NCBI GenBank assembly: GCA_032622095.1
Contig: CP136066.1
Location: 193,928,816 to 193,992,815 of the forward strand
Direction of reading: 5' to 3'
DNA length: 64,000 nucleotides
Origin: Siphonodentalium dalli
Taxonomy: Eukaryota > Mollusca > Scaphopoda > Gadilida > Siphonodentaliidae
The notes below the pieces were generated by a model, which had not been told where the DNA came from, searched no databases, and saw only the letters and a list, made by a program, of their open reading frames with translations. Positions 47,818-60,741 of the stretch are shown here, in pieces. A program made the translations under genes and the position numbers. How positions within the stretch are numbered: position 1 is the first letter of the stretch; each line of letters begins with the position of its first letter.

Positions 47818-48189
47818 TTTAAACTGTTGATTTCATAAAAAAAACAAAATGGGGTTTGAACCTTGTTACATATATTGAACCCATTTTTATTCGGATCAAT
47901 ACCAACCACAATTATTTGCGAGCAAAAACCGAATCTCAAATAGCAGAATTGACCATTGTACATGTATTGCACATATATATACAACACGTGCATATATATA
48001 TATATATATATATATGAACAGGACGGCCCGACCAGTCAGTGTACATGTATATATGAATTATAAGTTATAAGGCATTGGTACTCAAACAAACTTGGGACAA
48101 CTTCCGCTATCCCAAATGCATGATGTGTGCAAGCAAGCGAGCTGCCAACATAAGAATGGAATTCTTGTTGACATGTTTTACTCCCCATG
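47818..48189. other. No gene recognised
   Basis: Contains a (TA)n tract at 47990-48015. No gene. Confidence 0.45.
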
Positions 48190-48395
48190 GACTCAGGGAC
48201 CCCGATGGCTCAGTCGTTTTGTTGTATATTCTATATGCAGTTCGTCGCCATAAGCCTCACCGTGCTTGGTGGCGAATCTGGTTGGTTTGCCGATAGGCGC
48301 GGATTTATAATCCCAGCAAAGGGGAGGAGGTAACATGATTCGTGGATCTGGGAAAGTTTGTCGTTTTCTTACCGGAGGCCGGTGGTTTTTATGTG
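48190..48395 (+). repeat. Probable tRNA-derived SINE
   Basis: An A box TGGCTCAGTCG at 48206-48216 fits the pol III consensus. A degenerate B-box-like segment (gcggatttataatcccagc) follows about 85 nt later, then a body with CTTACCGGAGGCCGGTGGTT (48368-48388), a phrase I recognise from invertebrate SINE bodies. No A-rich tail or target duplication was seen. The 73-codon frame across it is not a gene. Confidence 0.5.
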
Positions 48396-49289
48396 TAATG
48401 GAAAGATTTTACTGTGAAATTAACCATCTGTGTTGTTTTTCATCCACGAAGAAAACAAACACTGTGGTTATGCGACAATAAAGGCCACAGCACATTTCAT
48501 AAATCGAGTTTAAGGCCACCACATATACTTCAGAAATCGAACTATCTTCCTCATATAGTCTGCGAGAAATCGTATTCGCACAAATATTTTTGATACATGT
48601 ATTTCACCGACGCGCGTGGCCAATTGCTCAAGTGTTCGAGGTACGCGAAACATTGCTTAGCCAAGAGTGATGGAAACAATCAAATTAGGTTTCCCTCAAT
48701 GTGTAAATATACCTCCTGTGCCACGTGGGCGAGGCGATCAGCTGGTGACACATTGTAGTACATCACGTGATAGCGGTCAGGAAATAATTAAAGTTGCAGA
48801 GTGTATACCGCGCAGAAATGAGGCGTATACGATGTCGTAATGATGATGAATGCTTTGTATGTGGCTGGAACCGATAACAAGCGTGCCTTGTTAAAATGTC
48901 AGTGGAGACAGAAAGCGAAAATTGTTGCGTAAATATCATTCGAAATAGGAAGTTCAAATTTGAATATGCGCTATTTATCCTATGATTAATATAGATCGAA
49001 ATGAGAAGCATGCACACAGAGAATTAGGTGACTCCGCAATATTTAATAGCCAGGTTATGCCACACGTACTTGTCACATATAACGTGTGTTACTGTGGCAT
49101 TGCTATGGAGATACACTTAGAGCGAAAGATCACACGGTGTTATACGGCGCCAAACATACACGTTTAGATATCGGCCCAATGTATAGCGACACTGGTACAT
49201 AATATTCGGGCAGCGAAGAAATCTCTCCTCAGTGAGACTGTTGACATGCTTCAACAAACATACGATCCCATTCTCCTATGGATACATTG
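48396..49289. other. No gene recognised
   Basis: Intergenic; nothing supportable seen. Confidence 0.4.
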
Positions 49290-51440
49290 TCTGCATATAG
49301 TCTGGTCGATAACCAGTTTGACCCAGAAACAATTTGGACTAAGTTGGTTTTTATTCCATTTAAAGATTTATATCCTCTATGACATATCCAAAATCCGCTA
49401 AAATCCGCTTTGAGCATTTTTTTTACACATATTGTAAAACTTCCCATTTTCCGGCATTTGGAAGTAAGTTTTTATACAATATCCCTCATCGGCGACACCA
49501 GAACGCCTTACTCCTCCATCCGATATATACCATTTTATGTTAAATTGGAGTATGGTAGCGAATAGATTGACAAGGACAGAAAATAATGCAATCGCGGCAA
49601 TGGAATGGCTGCCAAATGGCCACAACGACATACCGTTTTACGACGAACGCAACATATTGGATAACCACCTATATATAAGTGAAAATACGTTTTGGTAATT
49701 TACAAATATGTTAAATATCTTTAAAGGTACACATATCATTAAAACAGATCAATCTGAAGGATATATCGGTCACTGCAACGCAAATTAAATCCAATAATTT
49801 ACGTCTATAATGTTCGGGTTTTCTGCTTAGAATGCATCCAACAATGGAGCAAAACAAATTACTTAGGGCATGTAACACACGAAGTAATGTTTCGCCACAC
49901 AGTGCGTGGTAGTTTCATTTGGAATGATTATTAACATGAAACGGAGAAACTGAAGTGCAGACCCTTGTGGTGTAAATACTAGTTACATTTCAGGATTGTT
50001 CAACACTCTCTGTGATAATAAACCATACACTGATTATACTGTAAAGAAACGCTCATCTCTTCAATAGATTATCACCCCGTCTCACCAGATCGAAGAGATG
50101 GTACATCAAACATTTTATTTAAGACTAATTTTCATGCTGCTATCAAACCGGCACTTTACAACGTTAATATGCTACCACACAATGCACAATATTAGTTTTC
50201 AGTATCTTGTTGTTTGAAAATATCTTACCGTTACCACCCACGTACTTGGGCTAAAAATAAGGCCATAATTAAAGCTATTATTTGCGTTGACCATTCAATC
50301 AATGTTGCCAGTTATGGTTTTGTGTGCAGCAGATATGTGTAACATTGTGGAAAAGGGGTAAACGCGGTGATGCGGTTACAGAAAACCTAGTACATTTAGC
50401 GTATATGTGGTCATTGTGAATAAAATCAAAAATAATTTCCAGGTATAAAGACAGTATCAGCTACAGAGTATTTAGGCAATTTTGGTTAAGTTGAGAATTT
50501 ATTGAAGATAGTCTATGGTACTCCTTTGTATTTTGATGAATTGCGTTCATAATATACCACCATGCATTATTGTGATAAAAGCGAAATATTCGTGATTCAT
50601 CGCTTGACCGGAGGCAACTGTGACTACTAATTTAAGACACGGACAATAGGATCTACACATTTTACCCAGATCTCTATGAATAGGTCTCATACTGGTATAG
50701 TAGTGAATTTTGACATATTTGGTGTTGTAGATATAACAATATATGATGATCGGTCACATTCGTGAGACTATTCTGAGTACAGATATGTATGCTTCCAGAA
50801 AAGGTCACAAAATCAATACATCCCTATTAAATCCAATTTAACTGTTTAATTACACATATATCAAGATAAACAATACAGATAAAACTGTGTTATTTTTCTG
50901 TTTCTGTGCGCCCAAAAAGTCCTGACTTAACCGTTGTATGAAACCCTGCTTTCGCTTGTTCTCTCGCGAGATACATTAGAGATAATTCGAACATGTACAT
51001 CTCTTATCAAAACTTTCCTTTATACTCTGAAATAATTCTTCCTCGCATAATTCGAGAGCTTGTTCGTTCTTATAGGACTATAGCTATATTCAATTTAAAA
51101 ACAAATGTAAATATCATTCGTTTTTGTCCATTGTGGTGGCCATTTTGGGATAGACATTCTACCAATATGGTTTACGACTAAGCATTGTTTGTATGTATTT
51201 TATTTTATTACCAATTTGGTATTAGTTGGTGCACCTACCACAGAAATTCATAATTTTATATACTAACTGCAATCGTGGACGCCATCTTGAATTACACAAA
51301 AATTCTCAAAGCGGATTTGAGCGGATTTTGGACATGTTATAGAGGATATATTCCTCTTCAAAATGGCATAAAAATCAACTTAGTCCAATTTTTTCTAGGT
51401 TGACACTCAAGTTTGAGTTTATCGACCAGACTAAATATTG
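49290..51440. repeat. Inverted repeat pair, ~130-bp arms, 2.15 kb apart
   Basis: 49290-49418 (tagtctggtcgataacc...aaaatccgctttgag) is inverted at 51305-51440 at roughly 80-85% similarity by eye. The interior (49419-51304) has no recognised gene. It may be a large foldback element or two copies of a repeat in opposite orientation. Confidence 0.65.
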
Positions 51441-52201
51441 GTCACTTATTCGGTTATTAGAAGATTGGATTATTCCCCTTTGCTATCAGTTTCGTGTGTT
51501 ACACGTTGGACACAAAACTTCTAAACGGAATGACCATGTATGTGTTGGCGAAGTGGTCACGTGAGTCAAGTGAATTCGGTGGCAATGGCAGCACACGTTA
51601 CAAGTTAAATTTATGCGTGGCTGAACCTGGTTAATAAATTGAGTCTGTATGAAGGCCAAAGGCGAGCGCATCGATTAAAACACTACATGTCTCGAAATAA
51701 ACTGGATATAATTCAACACGAAATGCATATGAGTGGATCTAAAACAGCGATAACGATGCCCGACTGACACCAAAATGAGTCCAAAGTTCCTAAGCCGCAA
51801 ATTCCCGCTTATCAGGGAAAAGTGATAATACGGCCATATTTGTTGAACAAAATGTTGATAATTAACACGTTTTTTGGGGGAAATTTGATACCATAGTTGA
51901 CAGTGGTTAGCATTATATTGTTTCAATTAATCGATTCTGATAACTGAAGCGTATTTTGAAGAAATGTTGTTGTTGTTGTATCTTGATGTTATGGGGACCG
52001 TCTGATCGGATTGAGTACCTTTAATGTGTCACAATCGATATGTTACCATAAAACTATCATCGGTAGAAACCGAACGTTTCTATTATACAAGAACATAATT
52101 AGAAAATGAGTTTTTGATGGTCAGATATCGACTTCCAAAATGGAAATTTTTAACACGTTTTTATTTTTTGTCATGCTAGCAAATATACCAAGATTTGTTT
52201 T
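51441..52201. other. No gene recognised
   Basis: Intergenic; nothing supportable seen. Confidence 0.4.
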
Positions 52202-52576
52202 CCACGCGTTCACTCCCCAATAGCATTAGATATTAAAGAGCGTCCACGAGTTCACTCCCCAATAGCATTATATATTAAAGAGCGTCTACGAGTTCACTCC
52301 ACAAAAGCATTATATAATAAAGAGCATCCACGAGTTCACTCCCCAAAAGCATTATATAATAAAGAGCGTTCATGAATTCACTCCCAAAAGCATTATATAA
52401 TAAAGAGCGTTCATGAATTCACTCCCAAAAGCATTAGATAATAAAGAGCGTTCATGAATTCACTCCCAAAAGCATTAGATAATAAAGAGCGTTCATGAAT
52501 TCACTCCCAAAAGCATTAGATAATAAAGAGCGTTCATGAATTCACTCCCAAAAGCATTAGATAATAAAGAGCGTTC
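52202..52576. repeat. 41-43-bp minisatellite, about nine units
   Basis: Unit of the type 'ttcactcccaaaagcattag' + 'ataataaagagcgttcatgaa'. Left units are 43 bp and diverse; the right-hand units are 41 bp and nearly identical, showing recent amplification on that side. Each unit contains TAAAGAGCGT, the complement of the ACGCTCTTTA motif found in the dispersed repeats. Confidence 0.93.
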
Positions 52577-53415
52577 ACTATTATGATCGTTCGTATATTA
52601 GCTTTCAAAGTTACGCGCATGGATACTTGTATGTACTTTAGAAATTATTGCCATATATACACATGATGGTGAGTGCAAGTATTTAATTTGTTTCCGGTAA
52701 GCAGATAATTAGCTCAGAATAGTTTGACCAAATTGGAACGTGCATCCGTAAATTGAGTCGAGAAGCTATATAAGTACCCACACTGGTCAAATGGTCCTGC
52801 TAATATGCTATGATGCTTGTGGGGAAATGTGCTGCTGTTAAGAAAAATTACCGTTATTTTTCTCAAATTGTCATTTTCTCAGTGTTTGGTTAAGCCCTGC
52901 GATATTGAGAACGAAATTTCTTTAGATGAAACATTTATGTTCATATATAGGTAAACATGTGTTAATCATGCCTGTGCTGGTATTTGCGTAAAGGCAGTAA
53001 TACATTCGGTTAGTTACAACCAAAATTGCCATTATGAAAATATATTAAAATATATATACATGCTTTTAAATGTTTTGTGCACATAATGGTGTTATCCGTT
53101 GGATCACATTAGCCAAAGGCCCCGACAATTACAACTTTAGAAAAATATAAAGATATATTCTTAACAGCATCAGTGTACCCAACCAGCATCATAGCAAAAT
53201 GGCAGGAACCCCCCCCCCCCCCTCCCCAGCGTCACATCAAATTAGCAGGACCACTTAACATTGTCTATACTAAATAATCATTTTTGGTTCCCGCATATAG
53301 GAACTGTTCAGATAATAAGTTCAACAAACGGTCATTGTAGAACTTATTATCTGAACATTTCCATTACCTGTTATCTGTCTGTCTTCTGATTATATATATA
53401 TATACTGAACACCCC
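52577..53415. other. No gene recognised
   Basis: Contains a C-rich tract (53209-53225) and a stem 'gttcagataataagttc' / 'gaacttattatctgaac' (53307 and 53341). The last 8 bases AACACCCC (53408-53415) are the left target duplication of the next element. Confidence 0.5.
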
Positions 53416-54428
53416 CAGGGATGTGGCTAGAGGGTCTCCGCTGGGGGGTGTCCACCTTGGGAATTTCCAACTGTACCCCCCCCCCCCCCCTTGAGTCGGA
53501 ATCACACCAACACAACTTTTGCATAATTCCAGCCATGCTTCTATTTTCCCAGTATGAGAACATTAAGATATTTTAACCTGAAAATTGCCCCAAAAAAAAC
53601 AACTAGTCATCTAATTCCAAACAAATGCACACAGCTACCGACAACAGACCAGGAAACACCGGGCCGACCATGGTTGTTCGGCCCGGTGTGAGAACATTTT
53701 GAAAACTATACAAGAAAACCGCAAATCCTAGCATCTAGACGGGCCTCAACTGAAGCTTTCCTAGTGTTGGAAATTTCAAATCTCATGCTCCCCCTCAGGT
53801 TGGAAAATTCTTCAACTGATGACCATTTATGTCTACATGTTTGACCAAATGTAGTAAAATATTGTTTTGCTAAACTAATTAGCAGTTTTGTATTGGCCAT
53901 GTGGATGGGGCAATGACACACCGAGTCGACCATGGTTCGGCCCGGTGTGCGAAAATTTTGAAATCTGAACAAGAAAATCGCAAAATCCTAACATCTAGAC
54001 TAGCCTCAAGCCTTCCTACTGTTGGAAATTTCAAACCCTACACCCCTACTTAGGTTGGAAAATTTCCAACTGATGACAATTCCAATGACAATGTTGACCA
54101 ATTGTATGACAATATTGTTTTCTTAAATTAACTAGAAGTTTTTGACTGGCCACGGGGGGAGGGACCAGGACACAAGCTTTCCAAGTGTTGGAAATTTCCA
54201 ACCTGTCACCTCCTTAAGGTTGGAAAATTTCCAACTGATGACCATTTCTGTCAAAATTTTTGACCAAAAATAGGAACATATGCAAATATTGGTCGAAAAA
54301 CAATAAATTCCCCCCAATAAATTGTTTTTACCTGAAATTAGGAATTTCCAACTATTGAAAATATAGCTCTCTGCTGGGGTGAGACACCCCCCCCCCCCTC
54401 CCCCACACCCCCTCTAGCCACATCCCTG
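53416..54428. mobile_element. Second hAT-type MITE family, intact copy
   Basis: Perfect 19-bp inverted ends CAGGGATGTGGCTAGAGGG, and a perfect 8-bp duplication AACACCCC (53408-53415 and 54429-54436). The interior (1013 bp) repeats a phrase 'ttggaaaatttccaactgat' and has two small stems around CACCGGGCCGA (53658) and a related one near 53923. It contains C/G homopolymers. No transposase. CAGGG ends with 8-bp duplications are classic hAT features. Relatives are at 32648, 35290 and 63662. Confidence 0.9.
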
Positions 54429-54436
54429 AACACCCC

Positions 54437-55278
54437 TCCAAATTAATAAAAGACAATTCCAATGTATACGTTTATAACCGCGGGTGGGGGAATCCATTTA
54501 GTGTTGAACGGGTTGATCAGGGGTGGTAACTCTTCGGTGAATTATTTGGTAGATTTTATCCTCGCAAACAAGGTTACACTGGTGTTAATGTTTTCCATAG
54601 GCCTCAGTGCTAACGTTTTAGCGTATACTGTTGGCAATATAAATTTTGGGTCCAAAGTATTGTTTAAATCTGAAAAATTTACATTTGGGTAAACTATTTA
54701 CGCAAAAATATCATGTCCGTCTGGCAGGGAATTCGCCTTTAAATCTTGTGTTTTCGTAGCTATTGTCAGAACCGCATAAAAAAATAGTCATATTTTAGAC
54801 AACACCAAAAAATTCAAACTTCACTACAAAAGGTTAATTCCTGTGCCAATGGCTATTTTACCTATGGGAAATCATAGGGAAGAGGTGTGATGATTTTTTT
54901 TACGCAAAAAGCACAAAAGTCTATTGACCAATCAGGGCCCAGTGTCCTTTTATTCTCTCCTATATAGAATCCGCTAGATGTCACTCCGAATCCAATTTAC
55001 ACCAGTGTAACCACAAGTCCATGTTCTCAGGTACATTTTTTTGCAACAAACTGTTTATTAGAGTTGATCCTCGCAAACAAGTTCATGTTCTGATGTGCAT
55101 TATTTGCAACAAACTGTGCATCCCCGCGTGCATACAACTGCACGCAATGACATAACAATGATCTGGAGTCAGGTCATTTCGATGTCAATTATTTGTCTTA
55201 ATTTCTCATTTTAATTGAGATTATTGCATGCAACACGTGCACAGCAGGGTGCAACTCGCGTCACAATGAGCATAGCAA
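54437..55278. other. No gene recognised
   Basis: Intergenic. A direct repeat 'cctcgcaaacaag' occurs at 54560 and 55070. No gene supported. Confidence 0.4.
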
Positions 55279-55540
55279 TTAACCCTTTCATGACGGGAGC
55301 TTCCTGAATGTTTGCGAAAACCCTGTGCCAATGCATTATCTTATATATGCGAGTCGACCATAGGTCGCCTCGCATATATAAGAGAATGCATTGGCCTAAC
55401 AAATTTTATATTATTTGTTATAATTGTATAATTACAAAATGATGAAAAATGTTATAGAATGTAAGAAATAATGATAACAATTGTTAAAGAATGAAAGAAA
55501 AAATTATAAAAAATGATAAAACCCGTCATGAAGGGGTTAA
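55279..55540 (+). mobile_element. TTAA-type hairpin MITE, copy PB4 (CATGACGGG subfamily)
   Basis: TTAACCCTTTCATGACGGG (TTAA 55279-55282) at the left and CCCGTCATGAAGGGGTTAA (TTAA 55537-55540) at the right. Only one 69-bp hairpin (55327-55395) is present, followed by AT-rich 'aatgttatagaatgtaag' DNA. The second hairpin has been lost or was never present. Confidence 0.85.
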
Positions 55541-56115
55541 ACAGTGGGTGTCTCGATCGATCATTTTGTTTTGTGAAACCTTAAACGCTCTTTATATGAA
55601 TTTGTTCCACTCTTGCACTCATTAACACTGCTCAAACATTGTAACTATGAATTCCACACACAGTCGTATAGCTATGCTGTTTTCTTGCGATGATAATACG
55701 ATGTACGCCGTTTTTCGTGATACATGTTTAAGTATATACGTCACGTGTAAACCGTTGGCTCGATATTATTTTCGCAGAGGGGCGTGTTTACTCTCCTTGT
55801 GTGATTAAAATTAAAGGCCATAATGTCCGTTTATGTTTATGAAGTCGGTTGAGTACAGAGGGAATCTGTTCGTTTTGGAAAACATATATTCGTCCAGTGC
55901 CAAAAATGTTTATGTCCAATAATGCGTCCAAATAAAAGTAATATATATTTACATGTGTGCGCACTTCAACCGTTGTGTTCTTTGAAATGATACAGTATAT
56001 GTGGTTGAAATTTTCGACAATCTTAGTTCATTGCTACATTCATCCATGCAATGGGGATAGTGTTTGGACATACACTGATTGGTTTTATTCAATGCAATGA
56101 GTCCACAAACTGCCT
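55541..56115. other. No gene recognised
   Basis: Intergenic; one AACGCTCTTTA motif at 55583. Confidence 0.4.
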
Positions 56116-56471
56116 TTAAAGGGGGACTGTACACTAAATCCGACCATTTATGGGACCATCTCCTTTTATATACTCTACAGAATGTATGCAACAAATGAAT
56201 GAATTTGAGCCACAGATTAGTGCAAAATACACTTGTGTGTTCTATGAACGATGCAAACAACATGGTAATTATAATGAAAATTAATTTATGACTCCAGCCA
56301 TAAATTCATTTTCATTATAATTACCATCTTGTTTTACATCGTTCACTAGTAAATGGGGGTATTTTGCACTAAAATGTGGCTCAAATTCATTCATGTATTG
56401 CATATATTCTGTTGAGTGTAAAAGGAGATGGTCCCATAAATGGACGGATTTAGTGTACAGTACCCCTTTAA
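56116..56471. mobile_element. Foldback MITE with TTAA flanks
   Basis: Long inverted arms covering nearly the whole element: left AGGGGGACTGTACACTAAAT onward from 56120, right ending ...ATTTAGTGTACAGTACCCCT at 56467, with TTAA on both sides (56116-56119, 56468-56471). The centre pairs too (ggtaattataatgaaaat / attttcattataattacc). The arms are about 160 nt with insertions. The ends differ from the CCCTTT family. Confidence 0.8.
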
Positions 56472-56743
56472 TTTAGTTTGTTTTGAATAAATTCTTGAAA
56501 TTGTGCAATTTAGGGAGGTCGTGTTTAATCCAAGTTGTTCATATTGATTTCTAGTTCAAGAACCTAGGATCAGATTGAAGTTCCCCAGTTGAAGTTGGTG
56601 ATGTTCACCCATTAATTGGACGCCTCGATTATGGATTGTATCTTCTGCAAATTAGGGGATATAGAAACTTCCCAGATGGGAACAAGTAACTAAAAACAAT
56701 GTTAATTTGATACCATATATACTTCCCGGAAGATGAGGCCGAA
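56472..56743. other. No gene recognised
   Basis: Short intergenic segment. Confidence 0.4.
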
Positions 56744-56836
56744 GCAGAATGAGGTCCCCAGAGGGTGAATTTAGTTATGCTAGCCCGCTATGCGGGATAG
56801 CGTCACTAAATTCACCATCTGGGGATCTCATTCTGC
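56744..56836. repeat. Hairpin, ~32-nt arms
   Basis: GCAGAATGAGGTCCCCAGAG...tgaatttagt pairs with its near-complement ending at 56836. The loop contains a smaller stem 'agcccgctatgcgggat'. Confidence 0.75.
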
Positions 56837-56876
56837 AAATGACAGACACGCTATTTGCAGACTTGGTCCGATTATA

Positions 56877-58685
56877 TGACACGTGCCTCTTGGACGGTTA
56901 TGTAAAATGTAAATTGATTTACAGTTAACTCTATTTGACCGTGTGAGCTACGACGGGGCAGACTGCTCGTGACATCATTATTGCATTTTTCCACTATACC
57001 AGAGTCCAAGACATGTGTATTTCTATACTTTACTCCCTGGATATGATCACCCCCTACATATACTATATGGGTATATATTATATCTCACGTGACTTTCTCG
57101 CATTCTGATTGACTGGCCACTGCTATACTATTTTACGATAGTACCCCAGTAGGATTCCTACATGCCTACTATTCTTTTTCTATTTATAGTAACAAACTCA
57201 TTTCGCGAAATCGGGCTGCCGCCTGAAGATACGGCCAATTTTAAACTATACATTGTGCGATATTTGTTGCAATATCGGTATAGCATTAGATTTATTGATG
57301 AATTGCAATGATCTTACAAATTTCCGATGATATCAAGCCAATGTATTTAATAGTTTGTCCGTTTAGTTGGCAAGCGGCCAGCCCTAATTTTTGCAAAGCC
57401 AGTGGACGTTATTTATAATTTCCTTTTCCGGTTAATCGAAGTTAAACAAGTTAATTCTAAAATTTCGCCAAAATGTCTTATTTATATAAATTAATGTATG
57501 AATCATGAAGAGATGCTGTTAGATGTAACTAATAACATAGTTATGCTCCCCTGCCATCGTCAAAATATTGCCGTAAATTGTAAAATTTGAGACCGATTTC
57601 CAAAATTCAAGGTAAATAAAAATGTGACAAAATCAGACTCAGAAATTGTGTGAGAATTGGCACAAATGTTCGATATAATATAATAAATAATGACTGTCTT
57701 GTCGTTGACTATGCCAAAATAGTGGTCCTCGAGGAGGAATAGGAATCAGGGAGCTAAATGTGTTCTAGAGTCGGGGAGCGAGTACACCGTGGAACCCTAA
57801 AGGTGAAGGTAACTGAAGAATGACCTTCACCTGATACATGCGACACGTTATTAAAGGATGACATCGCGTTTATTTGATTTGTACATAATATCTAAATAAT
57901 TTAAACTGGTGAATGAATGGGGGAACGGATTTTTGTGAGCGGGAAATGTATTTAACTAGCTGTTGTAGATCTGGGTTTTTCCAGATCAAATTTGGCTGTG
58001 AGATAGCCCTGTCGTACACTTGGGGATTTATTTTAAAAAGTAAACACATGACCTATGATTTTTCGTGATCAACTGGTGTCAATCTAGCTGGGTAAACATC
58101 ACTAGTATGGCCTGCAGGCTTCAATTCAGCGAATTTGGCCGAAACGTTAACACTGTCGCCTATGGGAAACCATTTAGTTCCGTGATTCCAATAGTCCACT
58201 CGCCTGCGGCTCGTGGACTATTCCTCATCGAGGACCACTATTTTGGCATAGTCAACTCCAAGCCATTCATTATCTATATAATAATACAAAACGGAAATAA
58301 ACAGGGGTGTGGTGACAGGTGGTATGTATGGAGGTCGACCTCACCCAATTTTTTTTCAAACTTTTCAACAGTTGGAAATTTCAGATCTAAAATATGTTGA
58401 AATTGTACTGTACGTTAAAAGACCAACCGTCATTTAGTGCGAAATGTGCTGCCAAAAAGTCGAATATTTTCCAATGCTGTCGCTCGGAAATGTCAATATA
58501 TATCAAATCATTGTGTCAATAGTATATACAACAGTAATTATTTACCAACACCGAAATTATACGTACCATGAAGTCTAAGTGATGTTGGCACCGCATCATT
58601 GTGTCACCGTAATCGGCTGTCTTTTAGGGGACGCGCGGCCTTTTACATAACCGTCCAAGAGGCATGCACGTGTCATATAATCGGA
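56877..58685. mobile_element. 1.8-kb segment bounded by 31-bp inverted repeats
   Basis: TCCGATTATATGACACGTGC... (56877-56907) and its complement (58641-58685, with a CATG-type 4-bp insertion) are otherwise identical over the arm. No target duplication is clear. The interior carries a nested foldback (57690-58285) and no recognisable transposase. Confidence 0.6.
57690..58285. mobile_element. Nested foldback element, ~60-bp ends
   Basis: TTGACTATGCCAAAATAGTG...ggaatag (57715-57742) is inverted at 58218-58255 with one mismatch. Weaker similarity continues outward for about 20 bp. The 111-codon frame at 58065-58400 crosses the right arm and is not considered a gene. Confidence 0.65.
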
Positions 58686-59186
58686 CAGCAATCAGAGCGA
58701 TCATTATAACGTCACCGTCTACTGACGTAAATTTGCAGCGACCCCTCATTATTACACAATCGCCCAGGGAACCAGTTTAATCCGAGACAGGTGCTCAAAT
58801 TAGACCGCGCCCGCCCGATCGCTATCTCCTCTTTCTTTAATGTGTCGTCTGTGCGAAATTTCGCACGTGACCTGACGGTGCGCAGTCGCAATTAAAAGTT
58901 TGTGTTATGTCCGGCGAGGGAAAGTATGAACTATTTGTTGGTTATGTGTTATCGGTGTTTGGGCGTGATGAGTGCGCACGATAAATGAGCGACCCCGGGC
59001 GTGCGTCCCAGTAGGGGTTCATTTAATAATAAACTCGCCTAATGCGGGGCGCGTGCACCAGTTATTGTCGAACGGAAAGACGGGATATTTAACTTGCATT
59101 TTGCGTAATTTGTTGGCACGACCTGTGATTCCGATGAAGATAATTGATGTGTCAATGCAATGTGCTAAATGCGTGTTCTTCTATCA
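58686..59186. other. No gene recognised
   Basis: Slightly more GC-rich than its surroundings, but no conserved frame or RNA is recognised. Confidence 0.4.
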
Positions 59187-59665
59187 TCAAATTTCATTTC
59201 ACAATATGTTAAAGGCATGTTCTGATATCATAAACCGTATAATTTCACAATATGTTAAACGGATGTTCTGCTATCATAAACGTTAATTTCACAATATGTT
59301 AAAGGGATGTTCTGCTATCATAAACCGTCATTTCACAATATGTTAAAGGGATGTTCTGCTATCACAAACCGTCATTTCACAATATGTTAAACGGGTGTTC
59401 TGCTATCATAATCCGTCATTTCACAATATGTTAAACGGATGTTCTGCTATCATAACGTTCATTTCACAATATGTTAAAGGGATGTTCTGCTATCATAAAA
59501 CGTCATTTCACAATATGTTAAAGGGATGTTCTGCTATATCATAAACCGTCATTTCACAATAAGTTAAACGGATGTTCTGCTATCATAAACCGTCATTTCA
59601 CAATAAGTTAAACGGGTGTTCTGCTATCATAAACCGTTATTTCACAATATGTTAAACGGATGTTC
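59187..59665. repeat. 44-bp minisatellite, about 11 units
   Basis: Unit 'atttcacaatatgttaaagg' + 'gatgttctgctatcataaaccgtc' with few substitutions. Two adjacent units share 'ataagttaaacgg'. The first unit is shorter and more diverged. Confidence 0.94.
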
Positions 59666-60451
59666 TGATCATTCGAGGCCCCGTTCGTTTGACTGTCATA
59701 ACAGAATCACATACATTTTATCTCGTTACAATTAGAATAGACGGTCTTGAATCGGGGTGTCGAACATTTAAGGTATCAAAACAATCACAATTTTGTTCAC
59801 AATAGCATGAGATCTAAGCAAAAGAAATTTCTTGACTCAAACGAAAATGTTGGTCGTACAGTTCATTTGGTATTTTCCGTTATTGTCCTTAATTAGATTT
59901 TAGTAATATGGGTAGCTGGCTCTATATGAGTAGTATAGGTATTTCTCTATTTGAAATCGAAATGATTTTTTTTTTGCCCTTTTTTCATTTTAATATTTTC
60001 GTAATTCGACCTTAATTGTCACAGGCGCGTGGTCGAATTTATGTCGAGTTGATTGTCACTTCCGTGTGAACTTATTGTTTTGTTGCTTTGTCATATATTT
60101 TAAGATCCGCTTCCATGTGATCTTAACTAACTCCATTTCATACGGTTCAGTGTTTTAATACTCGCAGTTGTATTGATTCATATACTTCTTCCCAAGTTTT
60201 GTTTCCACTGATTTGTATCTATGGTTCTCACATATTCAAAACTATTTCTTTCACCATACAGTTCTAAACTGATAACACCCACATGCAGATGGTCTTCCAT
60301 GTTATGTATGTATTTTAGATTAACTTGTATGCACACATTTTATCGCACGCGTTGTGTCAGCATTTGCTTTACAAACCCTTTAGGGCACACATATATAATA
60401 ATCCATTGGTATAGGGGTGTTTTCATTGGTATAGGGGTGATTTCGCTAAAT
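59666..60451. other. No gene recognised
   Basis: AT-rich intergenic DNA; a 108-codon frame at 60221-60547 has no recognisable domain. Confidence 0.4.
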
Positions 60452-60741
60452 TTCAGGAAGCTCCAGTCATGGAACAATAAACGTCACATTAGTATTAAAC
60501 TATATCCGAACAAATTCAACCTACAATTGGTGCGACCATTGTTTTAGTTGTCTAAGCGATTCAATCGATGAACCTCGATCCCCGATAATATTACTGCGTT
60601 AAGTTTCAGTTTTGAGACATACATATACACGATGAAGTAAAACCTTAATATATAAAACGGAACACAATAACTTGAATTGCTTCTCTCTATTGATGCCGTA
60701 TAAAGACTTCACACGGAACACCAAAAGCTCACTATAAGAAC

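Noticed and set aside
52202-52576. Regular repeats with a period near 41 bp, superficially like a CRISPR array
   Set aside because: Repeats are directly adjacent with no unique spacers, in an animal-type genome.
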